This document shows, in pieces, positions 51,805-59,192 of a stretch of DNA of 59,239 bases; position 1 is the first letter of the stretch; the number at the start of each line of letters is the position of its first letter. Where the stretch lies: NCBI GenBank assembly GCA_021159335.1, contig JAGGRZ010000133.1, forward strand, positions 1 through 59,239. Reading direction: 5' to 3'. Position numbers and translations under genes: made by a program. Source of the stretch: a bacterium (lineage in GTDB: Bacteria > UBP14 > UBA6098 > B30-G16). Below the pieces are notes generated by a model. It did no database searches. It worked only from the letters and a program-made list of their open reading frames with translations, and was not told the origin of the DNA.

Positions 51805-52548
51805 CTACTCCTTAACTTTTGCTCTTACATGCTTCTCAAGCCTTTCGAGTTGCTCCTTTGAGTTGACGCCAGCTACCTCCCAAACATCTTCCGCAGGTAA
51901 TGCAGAAATTTTATAACCCCGACCACGCAGAAGATGTATAACATCGGTCAGGTAGTATTCCCGTTGCGCATTGTCAGCAGAAACGAGATTGATAACCTCG
52001 CGAAGTGGCTTGAGGTTGAACACATAAGTTCCCGTATTTATCTCCTTTATTTTTCGCTGGGCATCGGTGGCATCTTTAAACTCTACTATTTTCTCAACAT
52101 CTCCGTCTTTTGTGCGAACTATCCTACCGTATTGCGCGGGGTCTTCGAGAACTGCGGTAAGAATTGTTGCGGCAGCATTTGTATTTTCGTGATGGTCGAC
52201 AAGTTTCTTAATTGTCTTTGCAGTAAGAAGCGGCACATCACCGCAGAGGACAATTAAAAGCCCATCATCGGGAAGCTTCGGAAGTGCACGCTTAACCGCA
52301 TCCGCGGTCCCCAGAAGTTCGGTTTGGATTACAGTTGTTATTTTAGTGCTGTCTTTGCGAGATTTGATGTATTTTTCGACCAGCTCTCGTTTGAATCCAA
52401 TCACAACTATTGTTTTTTCGGGTGAGAGCGATGAAGCTGTGTCCAAAACCCAGCCGAGAAGCGGCTTTCCCGCGAGTTCGTGCAATACCTTCGGAATGTC
52501 TGACTTCATCCTTTTCCCTTTGCCTGCTGCAAGAATAACCACATTCAT
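51805..52548 (-). CDS. GlmU-type N-acetylglucosamine-1-phosphate uridylyltransferase domain
   Basis: 247 aa from ATG 52548 (MNVVILAAGKGKRMKSDIPKVL) with GTGGAGG 5 nt upstream. Sugar nucleotidyltransferase fold with the L-A-A-G-x-G-K-R-M signature, LLGTADAVKRALP, VLCGDVPLL, YGRIVR and NTGTYVF, all as in the GlmU N-terminal domain. The left-handed beta-helix acetyltransferase half of GlmU is missing; the next gene downstream begins 39 nt later in its own right. So the acetylation step would need another enzyme. Substrate UTP plus GlcNAc-1-P is inferred. Confidence 0.85.
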   Translation of the reverse strand: MNVVILAAGKGKRMKSDIPKVLHELAGKPLLGWVLDTASSLSPEKTIVVIGFKRELVEKYIKSRKDSTKITTVIQTELLGTADAVKRALPKLPDDGLLIVLCGDVPLLTAKTIKKLVDHHENTNAAATILTAVLEDPAQYGRIVRTKDGDVEKIVEFKDATDAQRKIKEINTGTYVFNLKPLREVINLVSADNAQREYYLTDVIHLLRGRGYKISALPAEDVWEVAGVNSKEQLERLEKHVRAKVKE

Positions 52549-52578
52549 TTGTGCCTCCACTAAACTTTGATTATAGCG

Positions 52579-54102
52579 CTATTCAAGTTTCCCCACCACT
52601 TTTTCAACCTCTTCGAGTATTTCGCAAGATTTAACGAGCTGCTTCATCTTATTATGGTCAATGTAAAGCGGTCTATCCTCCTCAAGAAATGGCACATGGC
52701 GTCGTATCACCTCTTTAGCTTTGGCAACGCCTTTTCCGGGCTTAAAGTCGCGGAGGTCAAGCGCCTGGGCTGCTGCCATAAATTCAATACCAAGAACTCC
52801 ATATGCATTATCGAGAATTGTTTCGTTCTTAAGTGCTGTATTAAGTCCCATTGACACGAAATCTTCCTGGTCGGCTGCTGCTGGTATTGATTGTATCGAG
52901 GCGGGCATCGACAGTATCCGTTGCTCGACTATTTGCATGTCTGCAGTGTACTGGCTAAGCATCATTCCGCTCATCATTCCCGGGTGCTTGGTTAAAAATG
53001 GCGGAAGCCCTGCGCTGAGAGCTGGATTGAGAAGCCTGTTAAGCCGCCTTTCGGACATAACACATACCATAGTCACAGCCGCGCCAACCATGTCCATAGG
53101 CAGACTAACGGGAGTTCCCTGAAAGTTGGCTCCCGTGAGCGTGAGCTCGTATTCCGGGAAGAATACTGGATTGTCGCCGACCCCATTAAGCTCTATCTCA
53201 ACTTGTTCCTTTGCCCAACGCAAGGCATCATGAGCGGCTCCCAGAACCTGAGGACTTGAACGCATGGAGTACGCATCCTGAACCCTCGTCTTGAACTTAC
53301 CAGTAAGAAGTTCCGAACCCTCGATGCACTTCATAATAGCTCTTGCAGCTCTCACAGCGCCTGGAAAACCTCTCGCCTCGTGCAGCCTGACATCGTAAGG
53401 TTTGAGGTTTGCGTATAAAGCCTCAAGCGACATAGCACAGGCTATTTCAGCTTGCTTGAGCCAGCGGTCTATATCGTAAATTTGAAGTGCGCTTATTGCG
53501 GTTATGAAGTTTGAACCATTTATGGATGCGAGTCCATCACGGGCTTTTAAGCCTGGGATAGGGATGCCAGCTCTTTCCATTGCCACCCGTCCAGGTAGTC
53601 TTTCGCCTTTGTAAAACGCTTCGCCTTCGCCCATAAGCAAAAGCGCTATTTGCGACATTGGTGCAAGATCCCCGCACGCTCCCACAGACCCTTTCCGACA
53701 AACTACAGGTGTAACGCCTTTGTTAAGCATTTCTACGAATGTTTGGACTATCTCGAGCCTGCACCCGGACATTCCGTGGGCAAGAACATTAACTCTACTC
53801 GCCATGGCACCACGAACATATTCTATAGGCATAGGTTCGCCTATTCCCGCAGCGTGGTTAAATATCAACCATTTTTGAAACTGTTCGATTTGCTCATCGG
53901 TAAGTATTATTTCCGAAAATTCGCCAATGCCTGTATTTATGCCATACATTATTTCTCGCGCAGCTATTTTCCGCTCAACCATTTCTCGACATACTTTTAT
54001 CCGGTCAATAGCTTCTGGTGAAAGTTCCACCTTCTCCCCATATCGCGCTATTCTTACGAGTTTCTCCACCGTTAGGTTTGAGCCATCCAAAATTATAGCC
54101 AT
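52579..54102 (-). CDS. Histidine/aromatic amino acid ammonia-lyase family, Cys in the MIO triad
   Basis: 507 aa of the MIO-enzyme fold (HAL/PAL/TAL and aminomutases). Conserved residues lie at the same numbers as in Pseudomonas HAL: Tyr53 (MYGINTGIG), His83 (FNHAAGIGEP), Asn195 (INGSN), the YSMRSSPQ loop near 280 and Glu413 (QED). The MIO triad Ala142-Ser143-Gly144 is Ala-Cys-Gly here (codons GCG TGC GGG). His of the HAL motif QEDH is Phe (QEDF). These changes leave the substrate open: histidine, tyrosine or phenylalanine, or an aminomutase. hutU, hutI and hutG are absent. It diverges from the transketolase operon. Confidence 0.88.
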   Translation of the reverse strand: MAIILDGSNLTVEKLVRIARYGEKVELSPEAIDRIKVCREMVERKIAAREIMYGINTGIGEFSEIILTDEQIEQFQKWLIFNHAAGIGEPMPIEYVRGAMASRVNVLAHGMSGCRLEIVQTFVEMLNKGVTPVVCRKGSVGACGDLAPMSQIALLLMGEGEAFYKGERLPGRVAMERAGIPIPGLKARDGLASINGSNFITAISALQIYDIDRWLKQAEIACAMSLEALYANLKPYDVRLHEARGFPGAVRAARAIMKCIEGSELLTGKFKTRVQDAYSMRSSPQVLGAAHDALRWAKEQVEIELNGVGDNPVFFPEYELTLTGANFQGTPVSLPMDMVGAAVTMVCVMSERRLNRLLNPALSAGLPPFLTKHPGMMSGMMLSQYTADMQIVEQRILSMPASIQSIPAAADQEDFVSMGLNTALKNETILDNAYGVLGIEFMAAAQALDLRDFKPGKGVAKAKEVIRRHVPFLEEDRPLYIDHNKMKQLVKSCEILEEVEKVVGKLE

Positions 54103-54130
54103 AGCAATCTCCTTTTTGAGTTGTCCTTTA

Positions 54131-54229
54131 AATAAATTCTATCGCGCTTTTTGAGCAAGAAATTATCTTATAAGAATATTTTGTATTCACAATCAATTTT
54201 CTTGCTCGGGTTCATATATGCTCTAAATT
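54131..54229. promoter_or_regulatory. Divergent promoters sharing a mirrored TTTCTTGCTC box
   Basis: GAGCAAGAAA at 54153-54162 and TTTCTTGCTC at 54198-54207 are perfect reverse complements. On the plus strand TTGCTC (54202-54207) is followed after 16 nt by TAAATT (54224-54229), leading to the transketolase genes. On the minus strand TTGCTC (54158-54153) is followed after 16 nt by TTTATT (54136-54131), leading to hutH. Each strand thus has the same box at its -35 position. Confidence 0.5.
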
Positions 54230-54253
54230 GTTCTTTTGAGGAGGTAAGGGGAA

Positions 54254-55114
54254 ATGTTGACAGAGCATGAGGTTCGTTATTTTGAGGAGATAGCCCGCAG
54301 GATAAGATTTGACATTGTAAAAATGACCTACCATGCGGGTTCGGGGCATCCCGGTGGTTCATTGTCAATAGCTGACATGTTGGCAGTTTTGTACTTCAAA
54401 CATCTTCGTCACCGTCCCAAAGAGCCTGACTGGGAAGGACGAGATAGAGTGGTGTTGTCTAAGGGTCATGCGTGTCCAGCACTTTATGCAGTACTGGCAG
54501 AGAGCGGTTATTTCCCTCGCGAGGAGCTCTGGACGCTTCGCAAGCTTGGCTCACGGCTTCAGGGACATCCCGCGCGGGATAAGGGCTTGCCCGGAATCGA
54601 GGCTTCGACTGGCTCACTGGGGCAGGGATTGTCTATAGCGGTGGGAATGGCAATATCAGGGAAATATCTCGATAAAGCTGACTGGCGCGTATACGCGATT
54701 CTTGGCGATGGCGAAATTCAGGAAGGACAAATATGGGAAGCGTTCATGGCTGGTGCCCATTATAAACTCGACAACCTCACGGCGATAATAGACAATAACG
54801 ACCTCCAGATCGATGGTAGAGTGAGGGATGTGATGTCAATCTATCCGCTGGTTGAGAAACTTGAGGCGTTCGGCTGGCATGTTATAGATATAAACGGGCA
54901 TTCGATTCGTGAGCTCGATGAGGCATTTGAGCAGGCGAAATCAATGTCTGGGAAGCCCACAGCCATCATAATGCACACAACGAAGGGCAAGGGGGTTTCA
55001 TTCATGGAGGACCATGCCGAGTGGCACGGGAAAGCTCCCAATCGCGAACAGGCACTAATAGCCATGAAAGACCTTGGATTCCCACCCGAGGCACTGGATA
55101 GTGATATAAGATGA
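54254..55114 (+). CDS. tktN: Transketolase, N-terminal (TPP-binding) subunit
   Basis: 286 aa. Two-subunit type transketolase (TktN/TktC), pentose phosphate pathway. Present are YHAGSGHPGGSLSIADMLAV, LSKGHACPALYAVLAESG, STGSLGQGLSIAVGMA and the TPP/Mg motif GDGEIQEGQIWEA...DNNDLQIDG, ending near AEWHGKAPN. Its length is normal for split N subunits. GGAGGT precedes the ATG. A 27-aa open frame overlaps its stop, followed by tktC. Confidence 0.95.
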   Translation: MLTEHEVRYFEEIARRIRFDIVKMTYHAGSGHPGGSLSIADMLAVLYFKHLRHRPKEPDWEGRDRVVLSKGHACPALYAVLAESGYFPREELWTLRKLGSRLQGHPARDKGLPGIEASTGSLGQGLSIAVGMAISGKYLDKADWRVYAILGDGEIQEGQIWEAFMAGAHYKLDNLTAIIDNNDLQIDGRVRDVMSIYPLVEKLEAFGWHVIDINGHSIRELDEAFEQAKSMSGKPTAIIMHTTKGKGVSFMEDHAEWHGKAPNREQALIAMKDLGFPPEALDSDIR

Positions 55115-55194
55115 GAGAACTTTTTGAACATTACGAGACATTCGCCCAGATGTATTCGATTTCGACTGAGATTGTGGTCCTCAACGAAAAGTGA
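55111..55194 (+). CDS. Possible 27-aa micro-ORF between the transketolase subunits
   Basis: ATG overlaps the tktN stop in an ATGA arrangement identical to that used by many true gene pairs in this window, and the frame ends at TGA 55192. The peptide MRELFEHYETFAQMYSISTE plus seven residues shows no recognisable motif. It may be a short coupled peptide, a remnant, or chance. The tktC ribosome-binding site lies further downstream (GGAGGGCAGGCG). Confidence 0.25.
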   Translation: MRELFEHYETFAQMYSISTEIVVLNEK

Positions 55195-55231
55195 TTATTG
55201 CCAAAAAAAGATTTAATTCGGAGGGCAGGCG

Positions 55232-56197
55232 ATGAACATATACGAGGAGCATGGATGGAAGATGATACCCTCAAGAAACGGTTTTGGGCAGGCCTTAGCT
55301 GAGCTTGCCGAGCGTCATCCTGAACTTGTTGTTATAGGAGCGGACCTTACTGAATCAACGAGAGCGAGTTACTTTGCCGAGAAATTTCCAGATAGGTTTT
55401 TCAACGCGGGGATCGCTGAACAAAATGCTGCGGGGATGGCAACAGGACTGGCTTTAGCGGGTAAAATAGCCGTTTTCTCGACATATGGGGTTTTCGCTGC
55501 TGGGAGAGCGTGCGACCAGATAAGAACATCGGTTTGTTATAACAATGCTAATGTGAAGATAGGCGGTGCACACGGTGGGGTATCGGTTGGTCCGGATGGC
55601 GCGACACATCAGGCTCTTGAGGAAATAGCCATAATGAGGGTAATGCCTCGAATGACGCTTTTCGTTCCCGCCGACGCCGAGGAAACAAGAAAAGCCACCA
55701 TAGCAGCAGTAGAACAGATAGATGGACCTGTTTACATAAGATTTGGTAGAGCGCCCGTTCCGCTCATTACGGACGAGGAAACTCCGTTTGAGCCCGGCAA
55801 AGCAAGAATAGTCCGTGACGGTGAAGACCTAACCATAATAGCATGTGGGGCAATGGTTGCCGAGTCGATACTGGCGGCTGAGTTGCTTGAGAAAAAAGGT
55901 ATAAGCGCGCGGATCATTGATTTACACACTATAAAGCCTATAGATGTTGCTGCGATAGAGAAAGCCGCGAAGGAAACGGGAGCTATATTAACTGCGGAGG
56001 AACACCAGATTCACGGTGGATTGGGAGGTGCGGTGGCCGAGGTGGTTGTCAGAACCCATCCCGTTCCTATGGATTTCGTGGCGGTAAACGATAGGTTTGG
56101 AGAGTCGGGGCAGCCAATGGAACTTTTAAGGGAGTTCGGACTTGATTACGAAAGCATAGCAAGGAAAGCAGAGAATTTACTTAAGCGCAAACATTAG
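55232..56197 (+). CDS. tktC: Transketolase, C-terminal subunit
   Basis: 321 aa, pyrimidine-binding and C-terminal domains of the split transketolase. It shows VVIGADLTESTRASYFAEKFPDRF-like opening (key residues D101-less: GADLTESTR), NAGIAEQNAAGMATGLALAG with the conserved Glu that activates TPP, GGVSVGPDGATHQALEEIA, and a C-terminal part with TAEEHQIHGGLGGAVAE. It forms the holoenzyme with tktN. GGAGGGCAGGCG precedes the ATG. It abuts the M23 peptidase gene (0-nt gap). Confidence 0.95.
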   Translation: MNIYEEHGWKMIPSRNGFGQALAELAERHPELVVIGADLTESTRASYFAEKFPDRFFNAGIAEQNAAGMATGLALAGKIAVFSTYGVFAAGRACDQIRTSVCYNNANVKIGGAHGGVSVGPDGATHQALEEIAIMRVMPRMTLFVPADAEETRKATIAAVEQIDGPVYIRFGRAPVPLITDEETPFEPGKARIVRDGEDLTIIACGAMVAESILAAELLEKKGISARIIDLHTIKPIDVAAIEKAAKETGAILTAEEHQIHGGLGGAVAEVVVRTHPVPMDFVAVNDRFGESGQPMELLREFGLDYESIARKAENLLKRKH

Positions 56198-57001
56198 ATG
56201 CCCAAAAAGCGAAAAATAACCGTTATAATTTCGCCCAGTGAAGGTGAAAGAAAGTATGGATTCGTTATGCCTCGCTGGGCATTCGTTCTTCTTGTTGGGC
56301 TCGTCATAGCGGGCTGGGCGATGGTGTGCTACAATATATTATCTGCGGCGCTGTGGCGCGGGTCCAAGATAAGAATGCTTAAGGCAGAAAATATACGGCT
56401 ACGGAAAGCACTCGTGAAACTCGATTCGCTGGAATTTGAGATAAGGCGGCTTTCGGCTATGAAGCGAATTCTCGAGCAAGCATTGCTGGTCTCAGGGGAG
56501 AGAACCAAAAAGACCTCAACGAAGAAGCAAAAATTAGAAGTAGCTTTCAGGCAAAAACCATCACCGTTCAGGAATGTTGGGTTACCTGAGCTTGCGGACT
56601 TTCTTGATAGCAAAGATAGGCTTGTCGCGCACATACCATCGGGATTGCCAGTTAAGGGACCTGTTACTGCCAAGTTTGGTGAGGTGGGCGGAATTTTCAA
56701 ATCTCCTCATACAGGGGTTGACATCTACGCCAAGGACGGCACTCCTGTTTCGGCTACAGCTGACGGGGTTGTCATCGAGGCGGGCGAGAACAGGGAACTC
56801 GGGAAATTCGTCGTTGTGGACCATCTTAATGGATACGAGACTGTTTACGGTCACCTTTCCGAGATAGTCGTGGATGCGGGGGATATTGTTGGCAAAGGGG
56901 ATATCATAGGTTATAGCGGTCACACGGGCATGGTTAGGGGTCCACATGTGCACTATGAGGTCAGATACAAAGGCAAACCTATTGATCCTCTTAAATTATG
57001 A
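56198..57001 (+). CDS. Membrane-anchored M23 peptidase (LytM/lysostaphin type)
   Basis: 267 aa. One N-terminal membrane helix (WAFVLLVGLVIAGWAMVCY), a coiled coil (LKAENIRLRKALVKLDSLEFEIRR), then the M23 domain with HTGVDIYAKDGTPVSA (zinc ligands His and Asp) and the C-terminal HVHYEVRYKGKPIDPL. Cuts peptide cross-links in peptidoglycan or, with the coiled coil, activates another amidase like EnvC. All zinc-binding residues look present, so it is probably active. The start codon directly follows the tktC stop, which suggests co-transcription, although a functional link to transketolase is not evident. Confidence 0.9.
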   Translation: MPKKRKITVIISPSEGERKYGFVMPRWAFVLLVGLVIAGWAMVCYNILSAALWRGSKIRMLKAENIRLRKALVKLDSLEFEIRRLSAMKRILEQALLVSGERTKKTSTKKQKLEVAFRQKPSPFRNVGLPELADFLDSKDRLVAHIPSGLPVKGPVTAKFGEVGGIFKSPHTGVDIYAKDGTPVSATADGVVIEAGENRELGKFVVVDHLNGYETVYGHLSEIVVDAGDIVGKGDIIGYSGHTGMVRGPHVHYEVRYKGKPIDPLKL

Positions 57002-57043
57002 TATGACGGCTTGTTATGAGCTTTTCGTGGGTTCAAAAAAGTA

Positions 57044-57071
57044 TTGACAAACCGCCCATCAAAAATAATTT
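57044..57071 (+). promoter_or_regulatory. Promoter of the tRNA pair
   Basis: Consensus TTGACA at 57044-57049 and a weaker TAATTT at 57066-57071, 16 nt apart. The start would be near 57078, a few bases upstream of tRNA-Ala at 57085. Confidence 0.5.
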
Positions 57072-57084
57072 GAAAATTGCTTGT

Positions 57085-57157
57085 GGGGGATTAGCTCAGC
57101 TGGGAGAGCACAGGCTTTGCAAGCCTGGGGTCACCGGTTCGAATCCGGTATCCTCCA
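57085..57157 (+). tRNA. tRNA-Ala(TGC)
   Basis: Acceptor GGGGGAT pairs with ATCCTCC (one G-U), D-arm GCTC/GAGC, anticodon stem CAGGC/GCCTG with loop TTTGCAA (anticodon TGC), and T-arm ACCGG/CCGGT with TTCGAAT. 73 nt with discriminator A; the CCA end is not encoded. Confidence 0.95.
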
Positions 57158-57172
57158 AAGAAAATTGGACAT

Positions 57173-57246
57173 GGCCCAGTAGCTCAGTTGGTTAGAGCGC
57201 GCGCCTGATAAGCGCGAGGTCCGTGGTTCAATTCCACGCTGGGCCA
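57173..57246 (+). tRNA. tRNA-Ile(GAT)
   Basis: Acceptor GGCCCAG with CTGGGCC, D-arm GCTC/GAGC, anticodon stem CGCGC/GCGCG and loop CTGATAA (anticodon GAT), T-arm CGTGG/CCACG with TTCAATT. 74 nt with discriminator A, CCA not encoded. It is 15 nt after tRNA-Ala and followed by TTTT. Confidence 0.95.
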
Positions 57247-57274
57247 TTTTGTTTAAGCTCGAAACGAGGAAATA

Positions 57275-57934
57275 ATGAAAAAGCTAATCCTACTCCTCCT
57301 CATAGTCCAGGTAGTTTTCAGTCAGAGAATTTTTGAGGGCAACATATTTTATGAGCAAGCCGAGCAAGATAAGCAAAAAAGCCTTTTTAAAGCCATTGTT
57401 TTATCAGCTCTGCTACCGGGTGCCGGCGAAATTTATCTTGGGGAGAAGAACTGGGGATATGGTTTTATCGCAGTCGATGGCGCTATATGGGCGTCCGCCA
57501 TCGCGTTCAGGATAAAAGGAGATTGGACATTCGAGGAATGCAGATGGTTTTCTGCACGGTATGCCGGGGCATCCCCCGAAATTGAGGACAAAGATTTCTA
57601 CAGAATAGTTGGTTTGTATCCGAGCAGGGAGATTTACAATCTCTTGCTTTTGCAAAGCGGTTATGGACTTGAAGACCTACTACCCGACTCACTCGATTGG
57701 ACATGGCGAAACGAATCCGATCAGCTTCGATACTACGACCTGTGGACCTCGTCGCAGCGTGCGCTAAGAAATTTCAGAATAGCATTGGGGGTAGCAGCAT
57801 TAAACAGAGTTCTTAGCGTGATAAATGTGGTGAGAATCAAAAGGATAGGGACATCGAGGACGGAATTAAGGGCGAGACTTAATAGCTTTGATGGAGAGGT
57901 TGGTCTAAATCTATCCTTGACTTTCAGGTTCTGA
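57275..57934 (+). CDS. Exported DUF5683-like membrane protein
   Basis: 219 aa. Signal peptide (MKKLILLLLIVQVVFSQRIF) and then the motif AIVLSALLPGAGEIYLGEKNWGYGFIAVDGAIW, the 'LPGxGxxY' membrane hairpin of DUF5683-type proteins widespread in FCB phyla. A soluble Tyr/Trp-rich middle follows, and a last ~60 residues with amphipathic strands (EVGLNLSLTFRF) ending in Phe. Probably an envelope protein of unknown role. GAGGAAATA precedes the ATG. Confidence 0.7.
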   Translation: MKKLILLLLIVQVVFSQRIFEGNIFYEQAEQDKQKSLFKAIVLSALLPGAGEIYLGEKNWGYGFIAVDGAIWASAIAFRIKGDWTFEECRWFSARYAGASPEIEDKDFYRIVGLYPSREIYNLLLLQSGYGLEDLLPDSLDWTWRNESDQLRYYDLWTSSQRALRNFRIALGVAALNRVLSVINVVRIKRIGTSRTELRARLNSFDGEVGLNLSLTFRF

Positions 57935-57974
57935 GCGATTAATGTTTGATATAGTGGGTCAAAAAGGATGTGCA

Positions 57975-59087
57975 ATGAATAAAAAGCTATTAATTATTAC
58001 TGGATTAGTCGTTTTTTTAACCGTAATAAGCGGACAAAGCACAGTATCATTATCCAATGACAAGGTGGCCGTTGTAGTCAACCGTGCCACTGGACAATTC
58101 ACTATAGGGCGTGTTGAGGGTGTGCCTCTCGCTCTTGTTGAGGGTTATCCATCGGAACCAAGGCACACATATTTCTGCATTAAAGTTGGGGTTGAATATT
58201 ATTGCAACATCAGCATACCCGGCACAATGCCAATGCGACTGGCGGATAGCGCAAATATCTATTCGAACACTATATCGCTTCGCTGGTTTGCCGGCACGGG
58301 AATTATCTGGGAAAAATTTTATCTCCTAAACGAGATAGACTCACTTCGTGGGTTCGTCTACATAGAATATATGTATTACAACGACCAGGATGATAGTGCT
58401 TATGTTGGAATATTTTCCTACAACGATGTTCGTGTAGGTCCACGGGATAATCCTCTTATAGAAATTCCCGGAGACACATTCACCACCGAGCGTGAATACA
58501 CGGGCACCGATGTTCCCGCTTACTTCACATTGTTCCGCAATTACGGTGACTATATCTGCGATGTCGCCCAGGGTGTTCCTATAGGGCGCGATATGCTTTA
58601 CGCTGACATGATAGTTTTCACTGACACTGCATACGCAAAGGATTCTATATGGAGCGTTACCACATCCGGCAGACCCATAAATGATTTGGCGGTGGTAATC
58701 CGCTGGGACCAAACGGCTATAGGTGGCTATGAAGCTTATCTTACCGGGTTCTATTATGGGGTTGGATACCCTACCGCAGAGGTTGAAGATAAAAAATTGC
58801 TGCCCACGAGGTTAGTGGTTGGCAATCCATATCCAAACCCCACAAACGGAGCGGTAAGTTTGAGCATACGAGTCGTTGACTATACTCAAGATGTAATTAT
58901 TCGCGTGCACGACCTTTCAGGGAATCTTGTAAAAACTATTTTTAGCGGCAGGCTCACCCCGGGACGACATAACTTCACCTGGGACCTTGCCGACCAATTC
59001 GGAAAACCTGTTAGCTCTGGAATTTATTTGCTCGATATTGTTTCAGGTCTCACCAAAGCAAGCAGGAGAATAGCTGTGGTGAGGTGA
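57975..59087 (+). CDS. Secreted protein with sorting-type C-terminal domain
   Basis: 370 aa from ATG 57975 (MNKKLLIITGLVVFLTVISGQ) with AAAGGA upstream; an ATG at 57942 is a less likely alternative. Exported; the main part is a beta-rich region of unknown family with DSLRGFVYIEYMYYNDQDDS. The last ~85 residues start with NPYPNPTNGAVSLSIRV, continue through HDLSGNLVKTIFSGRLTPG and end SRRIAVVR, the FlgD-Ig-like/T9SS type A tail. The repeat copy at 59120 follows its stop. Probably surface-located. Confidence 0.82.
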   Translation: MNKKLLIITGLVVFLTVISGQSTVSLSNDKVAVVVNRATGQFTIGRVEGVPLALVEGYPSEPRHTYFCIKVGVEYYCNISIPGTMPMRLADSANIYSNTISLRWFAGTGIIWEKFYLLNEIDSLRGFVYIEYMYYNDQDDSAYVGIFSYNDVRVGPRDNPLIEIPGDTFTTEREYTGTDVPAYFTLFRNYGDYICDVAQGVPIGRDMLYADMIVFTDTAYAKDSIWSVTTSGRPINDLAVVIRWDQTAIGGYEAYLTGFYYGVGYPTAEVEDKKLLPTRLVVGNPYPNPTNGAVSLSIRVVDYTQDVIIRVHDLSGNLVKTIFSGRLTPGRHNFTWDLADQFGKPVSSGIYLLDIVSGLTKASRRIAVVR

Positions 59088-59119
59088 GGTTGGCTATTGT
59101 TTCGATGAATTGTGGGGGG

Positions 59120-59192
59120 AAATCGCGGATACCGCGGATACTCGGATACCGCGGAGGTTGAAGTGAAGATTTCGATTTTGGAGACCGCAGAG
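59120..59192 (+). repeat. Extragenic repeat, copy B
   Basis: Reads AAATCGCGGATACCGCGG, ATACTCGG, then ATACCGCGGAGG and TTGAAGT, ending ACCGCAGAG at 59192. It matches copy A (39870-39960) in opposite orientation at 42 of the first 45 positions and again in the last nine, with a shorter middle. It lies just downstream of a secreted-protein gene. Confidence 0.7.

Noticed and set aside
55115-55231. Frameshift splitting a single transketolase
   Set aside because: The two subunits have the usual lengths and domain boundaries of the split (TktN/TktC) type, each with its own ribosome-binding site.
57085-57246. Remnant of an rRNA operon
   Set aside because: No 16S, 23S or 5S sequence is near; the pair has its own promoter.
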